A DNA stretch of 9,982 nt. It comes from Rhodospirillales bacterium. GTDB lineage: Bacteria; Pseudomonadota; Alphaproteobacteria; Rhodospirillales; Defluviicoccaceae. The notes under the pieces are model-generated. The model saw only the letters and a list, made by a program, of their open reading frames with translations, had not been told where the DNA came from and did no database searches. The stretch lies in the NCBI GenBank assembly GCA_030622775.1, contig JAUXFS010000027.1, forward strand, positions 1 through 9,982, read 5' to 3'. This document shows positions 5,204 to 9,982 of this stretch, in pieces; position 1 is the stretch's first letter, and each line of letters starts with the position of its first letter. A program made the translations under genes and the position numbers.

Positions 5204-7528
5204 ATGCAGGTGGCGCCCGTTTCCCAGCAGATCTGGGACATGAAGTACCGGCTCAAGACCATCGACGGCCAGCCGGTCGACAAGACCATCGCCGATAGCT
5301 GGCTACGGGTGGCGACGGAGCTGGCGCGCCCGGAAAAGGAGCCGGCCCTCTGGCAGCAACGTTTCTACGAAGCGATGGAGGATTTCCAGTTCCTGCCGGC
5401 CGGAAGGATCCTCTCGGGCGCCGGCTCGGGACGCCGGGTGACCCTGTTCAACTGTTTCGTCATGGGCGACGTTCCCGACGACATGGCCGGCATCTTCGAG
5501 CACCTGAAGCAGGCGGCGTTGACCATGCAGCAGGGGGGCGGCATCGGCTACGACTTCTCCACCCTGCGGCCAAAGGGGGCGCCGGTCGAAGGGGTCGGGG
5601 CGGATGCATCGGGGCCGCTTTCGTTCATGGACGTGTGGGACGCCATGTGCCGGACGATCATGAGCGCGGGCTCCCGGCGCGGCGCGATGATGGCGGTGAT
5701 GCGCTGTACCCACCCCGATATCGAGGCGTTCATCGAGGCCAAGCGCGAACCCGGCCGGCTCCGCATGTTCAACCTTTCGGTCCTGGTAACCGACGCGTTC
5801 ATGCAGGCGGTCAAGGAGGACGCGCCGTGGCAGCTGACCTTCGGCGGCGTCGCCTACAAGAGCCTCCCGGCCCGTGAGCTGTGGGACAAGATCATGCGGG
5901 CGACCTACGCCTACGCCGAGCCGGGGGTGGTGTTCATCGACCGCATCAACCGCCTCAACAACCTGCACTATTGCGAGGACATCCACGGCACCAATCCCTG
6001 CGGCGAACAGCCATTGCCCCCATATGGGACCTGTTTGCTCGGATCGGTGAACCTGACCCGGTTGGTCGAGCACCCGTTCGAGGCCGAGGCCGGCATCGAC
6101 GAGGAGGCGCTGGCGGCGCTGGTCGCCACCGCGGTCAGGATGTTGGACAACGTCATCGACGTTTCCCGCTATCCGCTGCCCGAGCACGAGCACGAGGCCA
6201 GGTCCAAGCGCCGCATCGGCCTCGGGATCACCGGCCTCGCCGACGCCCTGATCATGTGCGGCGCCCGCTACGGCGGCCACGAGGCGGTGCGCCTGAGCGA
6301 GACCTGGATGCGGACGATCCGGCGCTCCGCCTACCTCGCGTCGGTCGAGTTGGCTCGGGAAAAGGGCGCCTTCCCGTTGTTCGATCGCGACAAGTACCTG
6401 GCCGGCGAGAACATCGCCGAGCTCGAGGAGGACGTGCGGGCGGCGATCGCCGAGCACGGGATCCGCAACGGCCTGCTGACCTCGGTGGCACCGACCGGGA
6501 CCATCTCGCTGTTCGCCGACAACGTCTCGTCGGGGCTCGAGCCGGTGTTCAGCTTCAAGTACGCCCGCCACGTGTTGATGCCCGACGGCAGCCGCCGCGA
6601 AGAGGAGGTCTCCGACTACGCCTACCGGCTGTTCCGCCGGCTCAAGGACGAAGGAACGCAGCTTCCCGAGTATTTCGTCGACGCCCAGGGGCTCAGCCCC
6701 AACGACCACCTGGTGATGCAGGCGGCGGTGCAGAAGTACATCGACAGCTCGATCTCCAAGACCATCAACTGTCCCGAGGACATCTCGTTCGAGGATTTCA
6801 AGGATATCTACCTGCAGGCCTACGAACTCGGCTGCAAGGGGTGCACCACCTACCGGCCCAACGAGGTCACCGGCGCGGTGCTCGAGGTCAGGGACGGGGG
6901 GCAGGCGAAGGCGGCGACCGCCCAGCCGGAGCTGCCGCTGGAGGCGCCGGCGGCCAAGGCCAAGCCCAGGGACCTCGGCGATTCCGGCGCCATCGTCCAG
7001 ATGTTCCAGCCCCTCGACCGGCCGGAGGCGTTGCCGGGAAGCACCTACAAGGTGCGCTGGCCGGATAGCGACCACGCCATCTACATCACCCTCAACGACA
7101 TCGTCCAGGACGGCCGCCGCCGCCCGTTCGAGGTGTTCATCAACTCCAAGAACATGGAGCACTACGCCTGGACGGTGGCGTTGACCCGGATGATCAGCGC
7201 GGTGTTCCGCCGTGGCGGCGACGTGTCGTTCGTGGTCGAGGAACTGAAGGCGGTGTTCGATCCGCGCGGCGGCCAGTGGGTCGGCGGCCGCTACATCCCG
7301 TCGTTGCTGGCCGCGATCGGCGGGGTCATCGAACAGCACATGATCGAAATCGGCTTCCTCCCGGCACCCGGCGCCCGCGGCGAGGCGCATACCGAGAAGG
7401 CGCGCAAGGCCGTCGGCGAAGGCACCGGCACCCGGTTCCGTAGCTGCCCCAAATGCGGCGCCCCAACCCTGATCCGCCAGGAAGACTGCGACACCTGTTC
7501 CAGTTGCGGCTACTCCAAGTGCGGGTGA
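5204..7528 (+). CDS. nrdJ: Adenosylcobalamin-dependent (class II) ribonucleoside-diphosphate reductase
   Basis: This 774-residue enzyme converts ribonucleotides to deoxyribonucleotides for DNA synthesis, using coenzyme B12 to make a thiyl radical and needing no oxygen. The ten-stranded barrel spans about 70-550. Cys84 (LFNCFVMG) and Cys277 (YGTCLLG) are the expected reducing pair, and Cys266 in NPCGE, with Asn264 and Glu268, is the radical cysteine. The 11-residue spacing from Cys266 to Cys277 fits the class II pattern. Later landmarks are INCPEDISFEDFKDIYLQAY (from about 520) and LGCKGCTTYRPN. A Pro/Ala-rich linker (about 565-608) leads to a TSCPD domain (about 610-715). The tail has cysteines C748/C751, C762, C765/C768 and C773, likely a redox-relay or metal-binding element. 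No N-terminal ATP-cone is present, so overall-activity control by ATP/dATP at that site is not expected. It has its own promoter candidate and converges on the next gene with a 37-bp gap and no obvious terminator. Confidence 0.95.
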   Translation: MQVAPVSQQIWDMKYRLKTIDGQPVDKTIADSWLRVATELARPEKEPALWQQRFYEAMEDFQFLPAGRILSGAGSGRRVTLFNCFVMGDVPDDMAGIFEHLKQAALTMQQGGGIGYDFSTLRPKGAPVEGVGADASGPLSFMDVWDAMCRTIMSAGSRRGAMMAVMRCTHPDIEAFIEAKREPGRLRMFNLSVLVTDAFMQAVKEDAPWQLTFGGVAYKSLPARELWDKIMRATYAYAEPGVVFIDRINRLNNLHYCEDIHGTNPCGEQPLPPYGTCLLGSVNLTRLVEHPFEAEAGIDEEALAALVATAVRMLDNVIDVSRYPLPEHEHEARSKRRIGLGITGLADALIMCGARYGGHEAVRLSETWMRTIRRSAYLASVELAREKGAFPLFDRDKYLAGENIAELEEDVRAAIAEHGIRNGLLTSVAPTGTISLFADNVSSGLEPVFSFKYARHVLMPDGSRREEEVSDYAYRLFRRLKDEGTQLPEYFVDAQGLSPNDHLVMQAAVQKYIDSSISKTINCPEDISFEDFKDIYLQAYELGCKGCTTYRPNEVTGAVLEVRDGGQAKAATAQPELPLEAPAAKAKPRDLGDSGAIVQMFQPLDRPEALPGSTYKVRWPDSDHAIYITLNDIVQDGRRRPFEVFINSKNMEHYAWTVALTRMISAVFRRGGDVSFVVEELKAVFDPRGGQWVGGRYIPSLLAAIGGVIEQHMIEIGFLPAPGARGEAHTEKARKAVGEGTGTRFRSCPKCGAPTLIRQEDCDTCSSCGYSKCG

Positions 7529-7565
7529 TAAACCGGCGCTTTCGAGACCTTGCCTTTCGACACGG

Positions 7566-8297
7566 TCAGGCGGGCCGGCAGAGGTAGGAAAACGTCGCCG
7601 CGGCGTAGTCTTCGGCGATCTGGTGGAGGACGAGGCGGCAGGTCTGGTCGCCCTGGGTGAAGGTGCGGACGCTGCCGATGCGCATGCTCACCCGGCGGCC
7701 GTTGCGCATGACGGTGACGGCGCCGGGATCGTCCTCCGCCGCGGGACCCAGATAGGCGAAGCTGTTGGCGCCGCCGGGGAGGAAGTAGGCCGCGCCGGGG
7801 GCGAGGGTGAACTGCCGGGCGGTGAGCTGGTATTCCGAGATCGGCGTCTGTTCGATGATCGATCCCAGGGTTTGCCCGAGGTGTTGCAGCGACTCCGGGG
7901 CGGCCTGGTTGCGGTCGAGGGTGGCGACCAGATCCTCGATCACCGCCAGCACCTTGTCGCGCAGTTCCCGGTTCACCCTCGGGGCGTCGTCCGTCCTGCG
8001 AACGACCTCCACCCGAAACTCATTGTTGAAGAGATAGGTGTTGCGGGAATTGTGCTGAGAAACGCCGCCGGAAACATCGCCGATATCGCCGATCGCCGGT
8101 CCGGCGGCGGTGATCGACTGGATTGTTCCGGCCCTCGGACCCGTCAACATACGCAAAAGGACGTCAAGGGTTTCGCCGTTGATCGCGAGATAGGCGGATC
8201 CGGAGAGGGTGCCGATCGAAACCAGGATCGCCGCGGCGCTCTTCGTTCTCGATCGCCATTTGCGCTTGGCGCCGCGCGATGGCGCTTCGTCCACCAT
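7566..8297 (-). CDS. Hypothetical single-pass membrane protein, unrecognised family
   Basis: I do not recognise this 243-residue protein. The N-terminus is strongly basic (KRKWRSRTKS, 11-20) and leads into a hydrophobic segment of about residues 20-38, so a signal anchor with the rest outside the cytoplasm is likely. Residues about 55-82 are Gly/Ala/Ser/Ile-rich and contain DIGDVSGGVSQHN. A charged, probably helical part (about 97-130) follows, with VNRELRDKVLAVIEDLVATL. The last third looks beta-rich, including FTLAPGAAYFLPGG, VTVMRNGRRVSMRIG and CRLVLHQIAEDYAAATFSYLC. Its only two cysteines, C220 and C240, could form a disulfide. ATG 8295-8297 is supported by GGAAG (8304-8308 on the minus strand, six bases upstream) and by a good upstream promoter. 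Codon use resembles the neighbours. It converges on nrdJ and lies downstream of the ChaC-like gene, separated by a possible terminator, so it is probably transcribed alone. Confidence 0.75.
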   Translation of the reverse strand: MVDEAPSRGAKRKWRSRTKSAAAILVSIGTLSGSAYLAINGETLDVLLRMLTGPRAGTIQSITAAGPAIGDIGDVSGGVSQHNSRNTYLFNNEFRVEVVRRTDDAPRVNRELRDKVLAVIEDLVATLDRNQAAPESLQHLGQTLGSIIEQTPISEYQLTARQFTLAPGAAYFLPGGANSFAYLGPAAEDDPGAVTVMRNGRRVSMRIGSVRTFTQGDQTCRLVLHQIAEDYAAATFSYLCRPA

Positions 8298-8303
8298 GCC
8301 ATT

Positions 8304-8308
8304 CTTCC
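8304..8308 (-). promoter_or_regulatory. Ribosome binding site of the hypothetical gene
   Basis: GGAAG on the minus strand lies six bases before the ATG at 8297. It decides this start over an out-of-frame ATG at 8302-8300. Confidence 0.55.
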
Positions 8309-8338
8309 GGGGTTTGATGTTGAGCTGATATTATTCCT

Positions 8339-8367
8339 AATATATCCCCGGGTGGCCGCTGAATCAA
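8339..8367 (-). promoter_or_regulatory. Candidate sigma70-type promoter of the hypothetical gene
   Basis: On the minus strand TTGATT (8362-8367) and TATATT (8339-8344) are 17 bases apart (8345-8361), inside the most AT-rich patch of the window. Initiation near 8331 would give a leader of about 34 nt. The -35 box lies right beside the T-run of the putative terminator of the upstream ChaC-like gene. Confidence 0.52.
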
Positions 8368-8369
8368 GG

Positions 8370-8403
8370 AAAAAATACTGTTCCTCGGAATATAGGCCGA
8401 AGA
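8370..8403 (-). terminator. Possible intrinsic terminator after the ChaC-like gene
   Basis: In the minus-strand RNA, UCUUCGG (8403-8397) pairs with CCGAGGA (8388-8382) around an eight-base loop, with one G-U pair that becomes a mismatch on the opposite strand. A run of six T (8375-8370) follows after a six-base gap. The gap makes it a weak example, but its place just after the stop at 8410 and the strand bias of the pairing support it. Confidence 0.4.
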
Positions 8404-8409
8404 CGCTGG

Positions 8410-8958
8410 TCAGTAGCGGGGCCTGGCCTTGACTTCGGCGATCGTCAGGACGTGGTGGAGCGGGCCGTCGTCGATGCCGAAGGCGTCCAGGTGGCGGACG
8501 ACGTTCTGCAGGTAGTCCAGCGAAGAGCCGTAGGCGCCGTGGCCTTGGAGAACCAGTTCGGCGGCGCGCTCGGGCGTCAGTCCGCCGGCGTACTGGGCAT
8601 GGTCGCGCCGGGTGGCGAAGGCGAGCGCCGAAACCGTCTCGTTGCCGTCGAGACGGAGCTTCCGCAGGGCGGGTGTGTAGACGCCGGTTCCCAGTTCCCG
8701 CTCGTAAAGATAGGCGCGGGTGGCCTCGACGTCTCCAGCGGCGACGCGCAGCGCTTGGCCGCGACAGCAGCCGCCACGGTCAAGCCCGACGACCAGCCCG
8801 GGGCATTCCGGGGTCCCCCGGTTGCGGACGGAGAAGATGCACAGCGCCCGGTGATAGCCGTGGAGCACCGCCGGCCGTGTCTCGACGTGGGGAAACCGCG
8901 GATCCCACATCAGCGAGCCGTAGGCGAACACCCACAGGTCGCGGTCGCTTGCGGACAC
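8410..8958 (-). CDS. ChaC-like gamma-glutamylcyclotransferase
   Basis: The 182-residue protein has the ChaC fold markers: WVFAYGSLMWDP (9-20) with the substrate-loop YGSL at 13-16, HGYHRALCIFS (33-43), RGTPECPGLVVGLD (47-60) and YLYERELGTGVY (83-94), where the Arg-Glu pair 87-88 fits the family's catalytic glutamate position. ChaC-type enzymes split glutathione into 5-oxoproline and Cys-Gly in the cytoplasm. Substrate is inferred from family; length matches the short ChaC2 type. There is no in-frame ATG. I chose GTG 8958-8956, with AAGGG nine bases upstream, over TTG 8967-8965, which overlaps the transporter stop codon and has no room for a ribosome site. The open frame continues upstream through the transporter gene, but that part is a shadow. 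The gene follows the EamA transporter by 5 bp, so the two are likely co-transcribed. Confidence 0.87.
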   Translation of the reverse strand: MSASDRDLWVFAYGSLMWDPRFPHVETRPAVLHGYHRALCIFSVRNRGTPECPGLVVGLDRGGCCRGQALRVAAGDVEATRAYLYERELGTGVYTPALRKLRLDGNETVSALAFATRRDHAQYAGGLTPERAAELVLQGHGAYGSSLDYLQNVVRHLDAFGIDDGPLHHVLTIAEVKARPRY

Positions 8959-8963
8959 GGAGG

Positions 8964-9869
8964 TCAACCCTTGGTGGCCAAGGCGACCCCGAGGGCGGCC
9001 AGCCCCATTCCGAAGAGGGCCGAAACGCCGAGGGTTTCGCCGAAAAGCAGGAAGGCGAAGACGGCCGTTACCGGCGGCACCAGATAGAACAGGCTCGCCA
9101 CCTTGGCCGCGGCGCCGCGGCGGATCATCAGGTAGAGCAACGGCATCGCCCCCAGCGACAGCACGATCACCAGCCAACCGAGGGCGAATACGAACGACCC
9201 GCTCCAGGCGATGGTCATGGTTTCGAACAACAGCGCCGCCGGCAACATGACGAGCGCCGCGGCGCCGAACTGAACCACCGCACCGGTCCTCAGATCCATG
9301 CCGCTGACGTGGCGCTTCTGATAGAGGGTGCCGACGGTGATGCCGATCAGGGCGGCGACGGCAAAGGCGATGCCGGCGAGGTGCTCGGTCCGGAAGCTGA
9401 GCTTTTCCCAGACCACCAGCGCGACGCCGGCGAGACCGATCAGCAGACCCAGCCATTGCCGTCCCGTCACCCGCTCTCCGAGAAAGGGACCGGCGGCGGC
9501 GGCGGTCAACAACGGCTGAAGACCGACGAGCAGGGCGGCGACGGCCGGGGGGACACCCCGCTCGATGGCGGCGAACACGCCTCCGAGATAGGCGCCGTGA
9601 ACCAACAGGCCGACGACGGCGCCGTGACCGACTTCCGACCAGGTCGCCGGCCACGGCGCGCGGCCGGCGATGGCGACGACGGTCAACACGGCGATGACCG
9701 CGACGAAGCGCACCAACAGAAAGGTGAACGGCTCGGCGTAGGGCAGCCCCAGCTTCGCGCCGATGAACCCGGTGCTCCACAACAACACGAACAATGCCGG
9801 CATGGCGGCGATCCAGGGCGTCCTGGTCGGGTCGGGCCGTGGGAACTCGGGAACCGCGGGTTCGCGCAT
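8964..9869 (-). CDS. EamA/DMT-superfamily transporter
   Basis: The 301-residue protein has ten predicted hydrophobic helices in two EamA repeats of about five helices each (about 20-155 and 165-300). Each repeat ends in the expected pattern: GLQPLLTAAAAGPFLGERVT with QWLGLLIGLAGVALVV in the first, and LVPPVTAVFAFLLFGETLG with LFGMGLAALGVALA in the second. Family members move metabolites, often exporting amino acids, across the inner membrane; the substrate cannot be read from sequence. The start is taken at ATG 9869-9867. A longer open frame to 9977 would add 36 polar residues unlike a transporter N-terminus and would overlap a better candidate reading frame on the same strand. No strong Shine-Dalgarno precedes ATG 9869, which fits coupling to a gene ending 4 bp upstream. 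A ChaC-like gene follows 5 bp after its stop; a link with glutathione-derived products is only a guess. Confidence 0.88.
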   Translation of the reverse strand: MREPAVPEFPRPDPTRTPWIAAMPALFVLLWSTGFIGAKLGLPYAEPFTFLLVRFVAVIAVLTVVAIAGRAPWPATWSEVGHGAVVGLLVHGAYLGGVFAAIERGVPPAVAALLVGLQPLLTAAAAGPFLGERVTGRQWLGLLIGLAGVALVVWEKLSFRTEHLAGIAFAVAALIGITVGTLYQKRHVSGMDLRTGAVVQFGAAALVMLPAALLFETMTIAWSGSFVFALGWLVIVLSLGAMPLLYLMIRRGAAAKVASLFYLVPPVTAVFAFLLFGETLGVSALFGMGLAALGVALATKG

Positions 9870-9873
9870 GGTT

Positions 9874-9982
9874 TCATCGTCCGAATGGCGGCGGGAGGGT
9901 ATTGCCTCGATCGCCGATCGGCAACTCGATAAAAGTATCGACCACTCCCCGCACCGTCCTGTATTCGGCCTTGTCATGGGCC
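9874..9982 (-). CDS. Possible C-terminal end of an upstream minus-strand gene (partial)
   Basis: A minus-strand frame is open from the right edge of the window for 35 codons and stops at TGA 9876-9874, four bases before the EamA ATG. The peptide contains EYRTVRGVVDTFIELPIG and ends LPPPFGR. Its composition looks like a natural C-terminus, and the tight stop-to-start spacing matches the other gene junctions here. About two thirds of its codons end in G or C, lower than in the neighbouring genes, so the call is tentative. I do not recognise the family. Confidence 0.42.
   Translation of the reverse strand, partial: AHDKAEYRTVRGVVDTFIELPIGDRGNTLPPPFGR

Noticed and set aside
5303..7390. A 695-codon open frame antisense to nrdJ
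   Set aside because: It is codon-phase shadowing in GC-rich DNA: the peptide is low-complexity (His, Arg, Asp, Gly-rich) and nrdJ on the other strand is certain.
8959..9780. N-terminal extension of the ChaC-like gene frame upstream of GTG 8958
   Set aside because: The extension is Arg-rich and lies wholly inside the EamA gene in another frame; the ChaC fold begins right after the GTG.
8673..9932. A 419-codon plus-strand frame opposite the ChaC-like and EamA genes
   Set aside because: It is a shadow of two well-supported minus-strand genes and reads as Arg/Gln/Asp/Gly-rich low-complexity sequence.
9870..9977. 36-residue N-terminal extension of the EamA transporter
   Set aside because: The extension is polar and Ser/Arg-rich with no membrane character, and a different frame over the same bases gives a more natural peptide.

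Overview
The window is GC-rich, compact chromosomal DNA and reads as alphaproteobacterial. Supporting this are the C-terminus of a DUF4175/TIGR02302-type protein, an MJ0042 zinc-ribbon/DUF3426 protein divergent from ftsE-ftsX, the ftsEX-DUF218-plsC order, and a B12-dependent class II ribonucleotide reductase. I infer a Rhodospirillales-like organism, but genus or species cannot be read from this sequence. I see no insertion sequence, phage gene, tRNA, rRNA or CRISPR array, and no gene-free stretch over 300 bases.

Left part (1-1846): the 3' end of a DUF4175-family membrane/coiled-coil protein (+) converges on a DUF3426 protein (-). The latter has an N-terminal four-cysteine zinc ribbon, a long acidic/proline-rich linker, one membrane segment and a C-terminal extracytoplasmic domain. 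A plausible minus-strand promoter lies in the 76-bp gap between this gene and ftsE.

Centre left (1923-5011): four tightly packed plus-strand genes form a likely operon: ftsE (ATPase), ftsX (four-helix membrane partner), a YdcF/ElyC-like DUF218 protein and a PlsC-like acyltransferase. Gaps are 0, 1 and 7 bp. The set joins the FtsEX divisome/peptidoglycan-hydrolase regulator to envelope and phospholipid functions.

Centre right (5012-7528): a 192-bp leader holds a good promoter candidate (TTGACG-N17-TACAGT), flanking inverted arms and two mutually exclusive hairpins. It precedes nrdJ, an adenosylcobalamin-dependent ribonucleotide reductase with all expected active-site cysteines, a TSCPD domain and a cysteine-rich tail, but no N-terminal ATP cone.

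Right part (7566-9982, all minus strand): reading in the direction of transcription, there is the last 35 codons of a gene running in from the right edge (tentative), a ten-helix EamA/DMT transporter, and a ChaC-like gamma-glutamylcyclotransferase starting at GTG. A hairpin/T-run follows, then an AT-rich promoter and an unrecognised 243-residue single-pass membrane protein that converges on nrdJ.

Most of the window is conserved housekeeping sequence and I do not see a convincing new multi-gene system. The points most worth a second look are the unrecognised 243-residue protein with its own promoter, the structured nrdJ leader, and an Arg-to-Leu change next to the FtsE ABC signature.
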